A stretch of DNA of 64,000 bases from assembly GCF_021699195.1 (NCBI RefSeq), contig NZ_SSXE01000008.1, positions 29,324 to 93,323 of the forward strand, read 5' to 3'. Positions 17,847 through 26,052 of the stretch are shown here, piece after piece (the stretch's first letter is position 1; every line of letters starts with the position of its first letter). The translations under genes were made by a program, and so were the position numbers. This DNA is from Nonomuraea sp. MG754425. GTDB taxonomy: Bacteria; Actinomycetota; Actinomycetes; Streptosporangiales; Streptosporangiaceae. The notes beneath the pieces are model-generated. The model had not been told where the DNA came from, did no database searches, and was given only the letters and a program-made list of their open reading frames with translations.

Positions 17847-19037
17847 CTACCAGGTCACCTCCAGGGAGCTGAGCCCGTAGACGACGGAGGAGACGCGGAA
17901 GCCCGGCTCGGCGTCCGCGACGCGCAGCTTCGGGAACCGCTGGAGCAGCGCGGGGAAGGCGATGCGCAACTCCATGCGGGCCAGCGGGGCGCCCAGGCAG
18001 TGGTGCACGCCGTGGCCGAAGGCGAGGTGGCCGGGCGCGCCGCGGCTGAGGTCGAACGCGTCCGCGTCCGGCAGGAACGACGGGTCCCTGTTGGCGGCGG
18101 GCAGGGTGACGAGCACCAGGTCGCCCTCCTCGATCCGCTGCCCGCCGACCTCGGTGTCGCGGGTCGCGACCTTGGTGGTGCCCGAGTTGACGATGCTGAG
18201 CCAGCGCAGCAGCTCCTCCACCGTCGCGTCGATCCGCTCGGGCTCCTTCCTGAGCAGGTCGAGCTGCTCGGGGTGGCGCAGCAGGGCGAGCGTGCCCAGG
18301 GAGAGCATGTTGGAGGTGGTCTCGTGCCCGGCGAACAGCAGCAGCCCGCCGATCCCGACCAGCTCGTCGGTGGACAGGTCGTCGCCGTGCTCGCGGACGA
18401 GCATGCCGAGCAGTTCCTCGCCGGGGTCGGCCTGGATGCGCGCGACCAGGCTCTCCATGTACGCGCGCTGCTCGAACTGGAGCATCATGCGCTCCTGGCC
18501 GGGCACGGACATGTCGAGCATCCTGGCGGTGCGCCGCTGGAAGACCTCGCGGTCCTCGGACGGCACCCCGAGCAGCTCGGAGATCACCAGCGACGGGATC
18601 GGCAGCGCGAACGACGGCACCAGGTCGGCGGGCGCGCCCGCAGCCTCCAGGGCGTCGAGGTGCTCGTCCACGATGCGCCTGACGCGCTGCTCCATCCGGT
18701 TGATGCGGCGGATGGTGAACTCCGGCGTCAGCATCCTGCGCAGCCGCGTGTGCTCGGGCGGGTCCACGCCGAGCAGGTTGCCCGCACGTACCTTGGCGAT
18801 CTGCTCCTCCGTCATGGGCGGCGCTCCGGGCAGCCGGGCGATGTTCTGCGGGGCGATCTTGAACCGCTCCGCGTCGCCCAGCACCTCCCGCACGTCGGCG
18901 TAGCGGGTCACGAGCCAGGCCTCGGAGCCGAACGCCGTGGTGATCCGTTTGACGCGGTCGTCGTCCCGGGCGGACGCCAGCTCCGGCGCCGGGTGGAACT
19001 CCACCCGCCGCATATGTAACGGCATCGTCTCGCTCAT
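17847..19037 (-). CDS. Cytochrome P450
   Basis: A 396-residue soluble bacterial P450. The I-helix oxygen motif is AGHETT, the K-helix ExxR is in EELLR, and the heme loop FGHGVHHCLGAPLAR carries the ligand Cys347. I chose ATG 19037 because GGAGG lies 8 bases upstream; it gives MSETMPLHMRRVEFHPAPEL and the usual length. The redox partners are not encoded here. The gene is divergent from a class A flavin monooxygenase, so the pair may tailor or degrade one aromatic compound. Substrate unknown. Confidence 0.94.
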   Translation of the reverse strand: MSETMPLHMRRVEFHPAPELASARDDDRVKRITTAFGSEAWLVTRYADVREVLGDAERFKIAPQNIARLPGAPPMTEEQIAKVRAGNLLGVDPPEHTRLRRMLTPEFTIRRINRMEQRVRRIVDEHLDALEAAGAPADLVPSFALPIPSLVISELLGVPSEDREVFQRRTARMLDMSVPGQERMMLQFEQRAYMESLVARIQADPGEELLGMLVREHGDDLSTDELVGIGGLLLFAGHETTSNMLSLGTLALLRHPEQLDLLRKEPERIDATVEELLRWLSIVNSGTTKVATRDTEVGGQRIEEGDLVLVTLPAANRDPSFLPDADAFDLSRGAPGHLAFGHGVHHCLGAPLARMELRIAFPALLQRFPKLRVADAEPGFRVSSVVYGLSSLEVTW

Positions 19038-19151
19038 ATGCATCCCCTCCGTGATTCCTAACGTTTGGTTGCACGCTACTGAGCCGGGCGAGCCTCCACT
19101 AGTTGCGAGTTTCAATTGTTGTCAGGTCGTACCACCTCCTTCCTGCGTTCC

Positions 19152-19184
19152 TTGACGCGGATCGAACGGGCCGCGGACTATACC
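19152..19184 (+). promoter_or_regulatory. Likely promoter of flavin monooxygenase gene
   Basis: TTGACG (19152-19157) and the AT-rich ACTATACC around 19177-19184 lie 19-21 bp apart and about 30 bp before the ATG of the monooxygenase gene, with no better candidate in the 175-bp divergent region. Confidence 0.4.
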
Positions 19185-19212
19185 TGCGACCACCCGGACG
19201 AAGAGGACATCC

Positions 19213-20727
19213 ATGGACCTGGTACGGCACGTTCCCGGCTCCGTGCCGGTGCTGATCGCCGGAGGCGGGCCCGTCGGCCTGGCGACCGCGGTGGAGCTGG
19301 CCCATCACGGTGTGCGCTGCCTGGTGGTGGAGCCGCGCGAGACGGTGTCGTGGCTGCGCCCGCGCGCCAAGACCACCTCGGCGCGCTCGATGGAGCTGCT
19401 GCGCAGGTGGGGGCTGGCCCAGGTGCTGCGCGCGCGGGCGCCGCTGGCGGTGTCGTGGTCGGACGAGGCGGTGTTCGTCACCGGCCTGCTCGGACGGGAG
19501 ATCACCCGCATCGGCGGCTGCTTCGGCCTCGACCTGATCGGCTCCGACCTGGCCGCAGAACCGGGCCAGCAGGTGCCGCAGCCGCTCGTCGAGGAGGTGC
19601 TGCGGGAGGCAGTCGGCGACGCGCTGCTGACCGGCTGGCAGGTGGCCGGCCTGCGGGAGGACGCCGACGGGGTCACGGTGCGGATCACGTCCGGCGGCCG
19701 AGAGCGCGAGGTGCGCGCCCGGTACGTCGTGGGCTGCGACGGCCCGCGCGGCGTGACCAGGGACGCCATCGGCGCCCGCTACGAGGGCCGCCAGGACGCC
19801 CGCCCCAACTTCAACATCGTCTTCCGCGCCCCCGGCCTGGCCGAGCGCATGCCGCACGGCCCCGCCGTGCACTACTGGGTGCTGAACCCGGCCCAGCCCG
19901 GCATGCTCGGCCGCCTCGACCTCGACGACACCTGGTGGTGCATCGCCCAGGGAGTGCGGGCCGCGGACGCCGACCCCGTACGCCTGGTGCGCAACCTGGC
20001 CGGCGCCGACATCGACGTGGAGATCCTGGCCACCGACCCGTGGACGGCCCGGATGCTGCTGGCCGACCGGTACGCCGGCGGCCGGGTCTTCCTGGCCGGC
20101 GACGCGGCCCACCAGAACCCGCCCTACGGGGGACACGGGTTCAACACCGGCATCGGGGACGCGGTCAACATCGGCTGGAAGCTGGCCGCCGTGCTGCTGG
20201 GGTGGGCCCCCGCGCGGCTGCTGGCCACGTACGAGAGCGAGCGCCGGCCGGTCGCCGCCGCCACGATCGAGGCCGCCGCCGCGAACATGGCCACCCTCGC
20301 CCCGGAGTTGGCCGACCCGGCGCTGATGGGGGAGGAGGCCGAGTTCGAGAAGGTGCGCCCGCTGGTGGCGGAGGCGGTGCGCAGGACCAAGGACAGCGAG
20401 TTCCACAGCCTGGACCTGGTGCTGGGCTACACGTACGCGGGCTCGTCCATCGTCGCCTCCGGGACCGGGGAGCGGCTGCCGCACCGGTGGCTGGCCCCCG
20501 GAGAGTCGTTGTACGACCGGCTGGGCCCCGCGTTCAGCCTGGTCGGCGACCAGGAGACGCCAGGCGCCGCCGTGGTGGTGGCGCAGGCCGGGGAACTGGG
20601 GGTGCCGTTGCGGGTGGTGGACCTGCCCGGGGAGTCGCTCGCGCTGGTGCGGCCGGACCAGCACGTCGCCTGGCGCGGCGGCGACCCCTCGAGGGCCCTG
20701 CGCGTGGCACTCGGCCACGAGCGGTGA
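19213..20727 (+). CDS. FAD-dependent aromatic monooxygenase (class A)
   Basis: A 504-residue flavoprotein hydroxylase of the PheA/TfdB type that includes aromatic polyketide hydroxylases such as RdmE and PgaE. It has the FAD dinucleotide motif AGGGPVGLATAVELAHHG at residues 16-33, the DG motif VGCDGPRGVTRD, and the GD motif LAGDAAHQNPPYGGHGFNTG. A C-terminal thioredoxin-like domain without obvious catalytic residues follows. It should use NADPH and O2 to hydroxylate an aromatic ring or perform a Baeyer-Villiger reaction. Divergent from the P450; spacing to the convergent ABC permease is 15 bp. Confidence 0.9.
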   Translation: MDLVRHVPGSVPVLIAGGGPVGLATAVELAHHGVRCLVVEPRETVSWLRPRAKTTSARSMELLRRWGLAQVLRARAPLAVSWSDEAVFVTGLLGREITRIGGCFGLDLIGSDLAAEPGQQVPQPLVEEVLREAVGDALLTGWQVAGLREDADGVTVRITSGGREREVRARYVVGCDGPRGVTRDAIGARYEGRQDARPNFNIVFRAPGLAERMPHGPAVHYWVLNPAQPGMLGRLDLDDTWWCIAQGVRAADADPVRLVRNLAGADIDVEILATDPWTARMLLADRYAGGRVFLAGDAAHQNPPYGGHGFNTGIGDAVNIGWKLAAVLLGWAPARLLATYESERRPVAAATIEAAAANMATLAPELADPALMGEEAEFEKVRPLVAEAVRRTKDSEFHSLDLVLGYTYAGSSIVASGTGERLPHRWLAPGESLYDRLGPAFSLVGDQETPGAAVVVAQAGELGVPLRVVDLPGESLALVRPDQHVAWRGGDPSRALRVALGHER

Positions 20728-20742
20728 CCCCCGAGGGCTCGC

Positions 20743-21579
20743 TCACTTGCGGTTGTAGAGCCGCATCGTCAGCGTGCCGAAGACCACGACGAGCACCGCC
20801 GACGACACCAGCACCCAGGTGATCTCCCCGGCGTCGGGCGTACCGGCCATCAGCGAGCGGACCGAGCTGACCAGGCGCGAGATCGGGCTGGCGTTGACGA
20901 ACGCCTGCAGCCAGCCCGGCATCGTCGAAGGGTCCACGTAGACGTTGCTCAGGAAGGTCAGCGGCATCAGCACGAGCATGCTGACCCCCATCACCGACTT
21001 CTCGCTGCGCATCAGCAGCCCGAACATCGTCCACACCCACGAGAACGCGAACGAGAACACCAGCAGCAGCGCGATCGCGCCCACCGCCCCGACGACCCCG
21101 CCCTGCGGGCGGAAGCCCATCACCAGCCCGACCAGCAGGATCACCGTCGAGGCCATCAGATAGCGCAGCATGTCGCCGAGCAGGTAACCGACCATGGTGG
21201 ACGGCCGCCAGATCGGCAGGGTACGGAAGCGGTCGAAGACCCCCTTCTCGATGTCCTTGTTGACCTCCACGCCGGTGTACATAGTGATCATCACGACGCT
21301 CGTCACCATGATGCCCGGCAGCACGAACTGCAGGTACTCGGTGGGCGAGCCGGCCAGCGCGCCCCCGAACAGGTACGTGAACATCAGCGTCATCATGATC
21401 GGGAACGCCGTCACGTCGAAAAGCTGCTCGGGCACGTGCTTGATCTTCAACATCGCCCGCCAGCCGAACGTCATCGACGCCGACCAGGCGCTGGGCCGTG
21501 GTGGCCGGGTCGTGGGGGCGAGGACGGCGGCCAGGGTGTCGGTCGCGGGCGCGGTGCCCGCCTCTGTGGTGGCGGTCAT
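20743..21579 (-). CDS. ABC-2 type exporter permease, DrrB-like
   Basis: A 278-residue membrane permease with six hydrophobic segments of the ABC-2 family. Landmarks are [20 protein letters not shown] before the first helix, [20 protein letters not shown] in the extracellular hairpin, and a short cytoplasmic end. An AGGAGG lies 7 bases before the ATG, which overlaps the ATPase stop as ATGA. With the ATPase it should export a hydrophobic compound, possibly a drug or secondary metabolite as DrrAB does for anthracyclines. Confidence 0.92.
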   Translation of the reverse strand: MTATTEAGTAPATDTLAAVLAPTTRPPRPSAWSASMTFGWRAMLKIKHVPEQLFDVTAFPIMMTLMFTYLFGGALAGSPTEYLQFVLPGIMVTSVVMITMYTGVEVNKDIEKGVFDRFRTLPIWRPSTMVGYLLGDMLRYLMASTVILLVGLVMGFRPQGGVVGAVGAIALLLVFSFAFSWVWTMFGLLMRSEKSVMGVSMLVLMPLTFLSNVYVDPSTMPGWLQAFVNASPISRLVSSVRSLMAGTPDAGEITWVLVSSAVLVVVFGTLTMRLYNRK

Positions 21580-22547
21580 GCTGCTGCCTCCTCGGTGGTG
21601 GCGGGACGGTCGGTGAGGGCGAGGAAGACCTCGTCCAGGCTGGGCTGGCCGAGGGAGAAGTCGTCGACGACGATGCCGGCGGAGGCCAGGCGGGCCAGCG
21701 CGCGGGCGGCCTGCTCGGCCTCGTCGCCCGCGCCGGTGACCCGGGCGGTGAGGGCCACCGGATCGGCCTCCAGGTAGACGGGCGTGTTCAGCGCCTCGGC
21801 GAGCACCCGCTCGGCCTCGGGCCGGGTGGCGGCGTCGCGGAGACGGACGTGGATCGAGCCGGAGCCGACGGACGACTTCAGCTCGCCCGGCGTGCCCTCG
21901 GCGATGAGCCGGCCGTGGTCGATGACCGCGATGCGCTGCGCCAGCCGGTCGGCCTCCTCCAGGTACTGGGTGGTCAGCAGCACCGTGGTGCCGTGGGCGA
22001 CCACGACGCGGACGATGTCCCAGACCTGGTTGCGGCTGCGCGGGTCGAGCCCGGTCGTGGGCTCGTCGAGAAAGAGCAGGTCGGGGGTGTTGAGGATGCT
22101 GGCCGCGATGTCGATGCGCCGCCGCATGCCGCCGGAGTACGTCTTGACCTGCCGCCCGGCCGCCTCCGTCAGCCCGAACGCCTCCAGGAGCTGCGCCGCC
22201 CGATCGCGCGCGGCCGGCTTGCGGTGGCCGAGCAGGCGGGCGAGCAGGATCAGGTTCTCGGAGCCGGTCATCTCCTCGTCCACGGAGGCGTACTGGCCGG
22301 TCAGGCTGACCCGGGAGCGTACGGCGTCGGCCTCGCGGACCACGTCGTGCCCGAACACGGTCGCCTCGCCGCCGTCGGGCCGGAGCAGCGTGGCCAGCAT
22401 GCGGACGGCGGTCGTCTTGCCGGCGCCGTTGGGCCCCAGCACGCCGTACACCGCGCCGGCCGGCACGGACAGGTCGAGGCCGTCCACGGCGCGTGTGTCG
22501 CCGAAGACCTTGACCAGGCCGGAGGTTCGTATCGCCACTTCTGGCAT
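21576..22547 (-). CDS. ABC exporter ATPase, DrrA-like
   Basis: A 323-residue ATPase of the DrrA/daunorubicin resistance type. Walker A is [14 protein letters not shown], the signature is [12 protein letters not shown], Walker B is [16 protein letters not shown], and the C-terminal extension ends in [13 protein letters not shown], a DrrA hallmark. ATG 22547 has AAGGGA 6 bases upstream and gives the usual [13 protein letters not shown]; an ATG at 22562 would overlap the FMN reductase stop as ATGA. Middle gene of a leftward operon. Confidence 0.93.
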   Translation of the reverse strand: MPEVAIRTSGLVKVFGDTRAVDGLDLSVPAGAVYGVLGPNGAGKTTAVRMLATLLRPDGGEATVFGHDVVREADAVRSRVSLTGQYASVDEEMTGSENLILLARLLGHRKPAARDRAAQLLEAFGLTEAAGRQVKTYSGGMRRRIDIAASILNTPDLLFLDEPTTGLDPRSRNQVWDIVRVVVAHGTTVLLTTQYLEEADRLAQRIAVIDHGRLIAEGTPGELKSSVGSGSIHVRLRDAATRPEAERVLAEALNTPVYLEADPVALTARVTGAGDEAEQAARALARLASAGIVVDDFSLGQPSLDEVFLALTDRPATTEEAAA

Positions 22548-22558
22548 GGGTGATCCCT

Positions 22559-23161
22559 TCATGAGACGTAGGGCTGGTCGCGCCGCCCCGCCCGCAGCGT
22601 GCGGCCCCACCAGGTGAGCTGGTCGAGCAGGGCCGCGACGGCGCGCAGCCGGTCGTCGGTGTCGTGGGGCCGGCAGTTCCCGGCCGGCCCGGGGTCGTCC
22701 GGGCCCGGCTCGGTCATGCCGGGGCCGAGCAGGTCGAGGCCCACCCAGTCGCGCATGGTCACCGCGTGCAGGGCGGAGAAGACCGTGCGGAGCTGCTCGA
22801 CGGCGTAGTGGCCGCACGAGCCCGAGCCGTAGGCGACGATGCCGACCGGCTTGGCCTGCCACTCGTCGTAGGCGAAGTCGATCGCCTGCTTGAGCGAGGC
22901 GGGGAAGCTGCGGTTGTACTCGGGGGTCACCACCACGAACGCGTCCGCGACGGCGACGGCCGCCGCGAAGCGCCGCATGGACGGCGTCGCCCCCTGCGGG
23001 TAGCAGGGCGGGAAGGCGTAGGCGGCCAGGTCGAGCACCTCGATCGCGAGGTCCTCGCGCCGCCGCGCCCGCTCGGCGAACCAGCCGGCGACCGCGTCGC
23101 AGACGCGGCCCGCCCGGGTGCTGCCGACGATCACCGCGACGTTGAGCGGTTCGGCCGTCAT
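22559..23161 (-). CDS. NADPH-dependent FMN reductase family protein
   Basis: A 200-residue flavodoxin-fold protein. It opens with [20 protein letters not shown], the FMN phosphate loop, and has [18 protein letters not shown], the classical signature of the family (compare chromate and azo reductases, or SsuE-type flavin reductases). It probably reduces FMN or a quinone with NAD(P)H in the cytoplasm. First gene of an operon with the DrrAB-like exporter. The 225-bp gap upstream, shared with the divergent AhpD-like gene, holds a striking inverted repeat. Confidence 0.88.
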   Translation of the reverse strand: MTAEPLNVAVIVGSTRAGRVCDAVAGWFAERARRREDLAIEVLDLAAYAFPPCYPQGATPSMRRFAAAVAVADAFVVVTPEYNRSFPASLKQAIDFAYDEWQAKPVGIVAYGSGSCGHYAVEQLRTVFSALHAVTMRDWVGLDLLGPGMTEPGPDDPGPAGNCRPHDTDDRLRAVAALLDQLTWWGRTLRAGRRDQPYVS

Positions 23162-23191
23162 GGTGTCACCCCCTTCACCGGGAAGGCGCGA

Positions 23192-23224
23192 GACGGTCCG
23201 CTAGATCCGATCTGGCGGACCGTC
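23192..23224. promoter_or_regulatory. 33-bp near-perfect inverted repeat, probable repressor operator
   Basis: The sequence pairs along almost its full length around position 23208, with two mismatched pairs besides the central base; the arms begin GACGGTCCGC and end GCGGACCGTC. It lies 31 bp upstream of the FMN reductase start and 161 bp before the AhpD-like start. Size and symmetry suggest a TetR-like dimer pair. No TetR gene is adjacent. Confidence 0.7.
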
Positions 23225-23344
23225 CGGTACGGCGGGGGCGGTGCGGGATCCGCTCTCGCGGCGTCGCCGGCAGTGACGCAGGTCACACGGCGGATCCTGT
23301 CACAGGGCGCGCGCCACCGGCATCTCCATGTCCGTAAGCCGGTC

Positions 23345-23357
23345 GCGGACGGTCCGC
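23345..23357. promoter_or_regulatory. Second copy of the operator half-site before ahpD-like gene
   Basis: GCGGACGGTCCGC is a 6+1+6 palindrome and contains the same ten-mer GACGGTCCGC found in both arms of the 33-bp repeat. It lies 28 bp before the ATG at 23386, where a bound repressor would block transcription or translation of the AhpD-like gene. Confidence 0.55.
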
Positions 23358-23385
23358 CCGGCGCGTGACCCGAATCGAGGACACC

Positions 23386-23868
23386 ATGACAGAGCGTCTC
23401 AACATGTTCGCCAACCAGCTCGGCGCCCGGATCGGCAAGCGGTTCGCCGGTACCGCCATGCTGATCGAGCAGGCGCTGCCCAAGGTCGTCGTGGAGCTGG
23501 TCAACCTCCGCGTCAGCCAGATCAACGGCTGCGGCTACTGCACCGACGCCCACGCCAAGGAGCTCGCGCACGCCGGGCAGAGCGCGGCGCGCGTCAACCT
23601 GGTCGCCACCTGGCGCGAGAGCACCGTGTTCACCGAGGCCGAGCGGGCCGTGCTGGCGCTGGCCGAGGAGGGCACCCGGCTGGCCGACGCCGCCACGGGC
23701 GTGTCCGACGAGACCTGGGCCGAGGTGCGCAAGCACTTCGACGAGGACCAGGTCGTCGCGCTGGTGTCGCAGATCGGGATGATCAACGCGGCCAACCGGT
23801 TCGGCGTCATCCTGCGCACCCCCGGCGGCTCCTACGAGCCCGGCGCGTTCGCCGCCATCGCGGACTGA
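23386..23868 (+). CDS. Carboxymuconolactone decarboxylase/AhpD-like protein
   Basis: A 160-residue all-helical protein of the CMD/AhpD family. The redox motif CGYCTDAH at about residues 47-54, preceded by LRVSQINGCGYC, matches alkylhydroperoxidase AhpD-core proteins, which reduce peroxides or act in stress adaptation. GAGG lies 5 bases before ATG 23386; an in-frame GTG at 23365 lacks a site. Divergent from the FMN reductase-exporter operon and apparently sharing its operator, which suggests one stress- or drug-induced unit. Confidence 0.9.
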   Translation: MTERLNMFANQLGARIGKRFAGTAMLIEQALPKVVVELVNLRVSQINGCGYCTDAHAKELAHAGQSAARVNLVATWRESTVFTEAERAVLALAEEGTRLADAATGVSDETWAEVRKHFDEDQVVALVSQIGMINAANRFGVILRTPGGSYEPGAFAAIAD

Positions 23869-23936
23869 CCCTGGGGCCACCGGTCTTGAGGGCAGGCGCA
23901 CGCCCCCGGTTCCGGGCCGCGCGGGCGGGTGCGGGG

Positions 23937-24953
23937 TCAGGCGGGTGCGGTGCTGGCGCGCATCACGAGGGTGGTCGGCAGCTCCACGCGCTCCGGCGTC
24001 TCGCCCGACAGCAGCGCGCCCAACGCCACCGAGCCCAGCTCGGGCCACGGCTGGCGGACGGTGGTCAGCGCCGGGGTGACGTGGGCGGCGGCCCACGAGT
24101 CGTCGAAGCCCACCACGCTGACGTCGTCGGGCACCCGCAGGCCGTGCTCGCCCAGGGCCTGGTAGACCCCGACGCCCATCGCGTCGGAGCAGGTGAAGAT
24201 CGCGGTCGGCCGGTGCGGGCCGGCCGTGTCCAGCAGTTCGCGGGTGGCGGTCAGCGCGCTCTCGCGCTGGAAGTAGCCACACACCTCCCATCGCGGGTCG
24301 ACGGCCAGCCCCGCCGCGGCCATGGCCTGCCGGTAGCCGTTCAGCCGTTCGACCGCGCAGGGCACGCCGGGCCGGCCGGTGACGATCGCGATGCGCTCGT
24401 GGCCGAGGCCGATGAGGTGCTCGGTGGCCTCGCGGGCGCCGTCCAGGTTGTCCGCGGCCACGATCGAGACCCCGGGGGGCGGCTTACGTCGCGGGTCCAC
24501 GATGACCGCGGGGATGCCGTGGTCGGTCAGCCAGGCCCGCTGGGTGGCCGTCGGCGAGGTGCGCACCAGCAGGACGCCCGCGCTGTCCCGCGCGCCGATG
24601 CGGTCCAGCCAGGCGGGCGGCGGCTGGCCGTTCTTGGTCCGGTCCACCACGGCCGAGACGATCAGGTCCACGCCGAGCCGCCAGGCCGCGTCCTCCACGC
24701 CGCCGAGGATGGCCAGCGCGTACGGCGAGTCGAGGCCCTGCAGCATGACGTCCACCATGCTGCCCCGCGTGGGACGGACCCGCTGGCGCGGGTAGCCGCG
24801 CCGTTCCAGCACCTCGGCGACCAGGCGTCTGGTGTGCTGTGAGACGTCGGAGCGGCCGTTCAATGCTTTGGAAACGGTTGCAACCGAAACCCCGGCCTCG
24901 CGGGCGATCACCGCCAGTTTCGGCAGCGGGGAGGGGGTGTCCGAGGCCGTCAT
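23937..24953 (-). CDS. LacI-family transcriptional repressor
   Basis: A 338-residue repressor with an N-terminal helix-turn-helix and hinge (LAVIAREAGVSVATVSKALNG, given in part) and a periplasmic-binding-protein-like effector domain. ATG 24953 is preceded by GGGGA and gives the usual spacing of about 10 residues before the helix-turn-helix. The gene is divergent from a sugar importer and polysaccharide-degrading operon and probably represses it until an oligosaccharide inducer arrives. The intergenic region has a CGAAANTTTCG box and TGCAACCGATTGCA, both candidate operators. The HTH codons themselves contain the palindrome CGGTTGCAACCG (24875-24886). Confidence 0.92.
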   Translation of the reverse strand: MTASDTPSPLPKLAVIAREAGVSVATVSKALNGRSDVSQHTRRLVAEVLERRGYPRQRVRPTRGSMVDVMLQGLDSPYALAILGGVEDAAWRLGVDLIVSAVVDRTKNGQPPPAWLDRIGARDSAGVLLVRTSPTATQRAWLTDHGIPAVIVDPRRKPPPGVSIVAADNLDGAREATEHLIGLGHERIAIVTGRPGVPCAVERLNGYRQAMAAAGLAVDPRWEVCGYFQRESALTATRELLDTAGPHRPTAIFTCSDAMGVGVYQALGEHGLRVPDDVSVVGFDDSWAAAHVTPALTTVRQPWPELGSVALGALLSGETPERVELPTTLVMRASTAPA

Positions 24954-25000
24954 GTCCCCACTCTCCTCCGAAGGGAGGGCATAAGGCCAGGCCATGCCAG

Positions 25001-25019
25001 CGAAAATTTCGAAATTTCG
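25001..25019. promoter_or_regulatory. CGAAANTTTCG box, xylan-regulon type
   Basis: CGAAAATTTCG at 25001-25011 matches the CGAAANTTTCG palindrome known from Streptomyces xylanase and xylobiose-transport promoters. A second palindrome, CGAAATTTCG (25010-25019), overlaps it by two bases. The box lies between the LacI gene and the degradative operon. Confidence 0.6.
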
Positions 25020-25060
25020 GCGTTTGCCCTGTTAGTGGCCTTCGTCGGGTTCCTGTGCCA

Positions 25061-25089
25061 TTGACGTTGCGTGCGTGCTACCGCAACGT
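25061..25089 (+). promoter_or_regulatory. Possible promoter of the polysaccharide operon
   Basis: TTGACG (25061-25066) and CAACGT (25084-25089) are 17 bp apart. The same segment forms an 8-bp inverted repeat (ACGTTGCG 25064-25071 with CGCAACGT 25082-25089). Weak -10 match; the assignment rests on position before the first permease gene. Confidence 0.35.
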
Positions 25090-25093
25090 TTCC

Positions 25094-25107
25094 TGCAACC
25101 GATTGCA
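25094..25107. promoter_or_regulatory. LacI-type operator candidate
   Basis: TGCAACCGATTGCA is a 14-bp inverted repeat with one mismatched pair, central CG and core AACCGATT, the AANCGNTT form typical of LacI-family sites. It lies just after the proposed -10 and 30 bp before the first permease start, so binding would block transcription. Confidence 0.5.
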
Positions 25108-25137
25108 GACCCGGCACCACGCGAAGGAGTCCATGAC

Positions 25138-26052
25138 GTGGCCGTCGTCTCGGCGCCCCCGCCTCATCGCCGACCCCGCCGAGCAGGCGCGCTGACACCC
25201 TATTGGCTGATCGCCCCGTCGGTGGTCGCGATGCTCGGGTTCCTCGTCTACCCGATGCTCAGCGTCCTGTACTACAGCCTCCAGCACTACAACGTGACCC
25301 AGCCGTGGGACAACGGCTTCGCCGGGCTGGAGAACTTCCACCGGCTGCTGTTCGAGGACCCGATCTTCTGGCAGAGCCTCGGCTTCAGCGCCAAATGGGT
25401 GGCCGTCGAGGTCGTGCTGCAGTTCCTGCTCGGGCTGGCGCTCGCGCTGATCGTCAACGAGAGCTTCGTCGGCCGCGCCGTCTCCCGCGCCCTGGTCTTC
25501 TCGCCGTGGGCCGTCTCCGGCGTGCTCACCACCGCGATCTGGGTGCTGCTCTACAACCCGTTCACCGGCATGTCGCGCTACCTCGCCGACTTCGGCCTCA
25601 TGGACTACGGGGCCGCGCCGCTGGCCAACCCCGGCACCGTGTTCTGGGCCGCGGTCGTGGCCGAGCTCTGGCGCGGGGTGCCGTTCTTCGCGATCCTGCT
25701 CCTGGCCGACCTGCAGTCGGTGTCGAAGGAGCTGTACGAGGCCGCCTCCGTGGACGGCGCGAGCCGCCTGCGCCGCTTCTTCCACATCACGCTGCCGCAC
25801 CTGCGCGACGCGATCATCCTGTCCACGCTGCTGCGCTGCGTGTGGGAGTTCAACAACGTGGACCTGCTGTACACGCTGACCGGCGGCGGCCCGGCCCACC
25901 AGACCACCACGCTGCCGCTGTACGTGGCCTCGCTGGCCGCCCAGTCGCACGACTTCGGCTACGCCACCGCACTGACCACCGTGGCGTTCCTCATCCTGAC
26001 CTTCTTCTCGATCGCCTACCTGCGGCTGAGCAAGTTCGGAGCGAAGTCATGA
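25138..26052 (+). CDS. Carbohydrate ABC transporter permease, MalF type
   Basis: A 304-residue permease with six membrane segments starting at YWLIAPSVVAMLGFLVYPML. The EAA loop reads ELYEAASVDGASRLRRFFHI. GTG 25138 has GAAGGAG 8 bases upstream and gives a short Arg/Pro-rich tail before the first helix; the upstream ATG of the same frame at 25132 is out of frame with this protein. First gene of a six-gene operon (permease, permease, GH43, binding protein, two pectin-active enzymes), all overlapping or spaced by a few bases. Confidence 0.92.
   Translation: MAVVSAPPPHRRPRRAGALTPYWLIAPSVVAMLGFLVYPMLSVLYYSLQHYNVTQPWDNGFAGLENFHRLLFEDPIFWQSLGFSAKWVAVEVVLQFLLGLALALIVNESFVGRAVSRALVFSPWAVSGVLTTAIWVLLYNPFTGMSRYLADFGLMDYGAAPLANPGTVFWAAVVAELWRGVPFFAILLLADLQSVSKELYEAASVDGASRLRRFFHITLPHLRDAIILSTLLRCVWEFNNVDLLYTLTGGGPAHQTTTLPLYVASLAAQSHDFGYATALTTVAFLILTFFSIAYLRLSKFGAKS

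Noticed and set aside
24875..24886. CGGTTGCAACCG as an independent operator
   Set aside because: It lies in the HTH codons of the LacI gene and can arise from the Val-Ala-Thr-Val codons; kept only as part of the finding on shared nine-mers.
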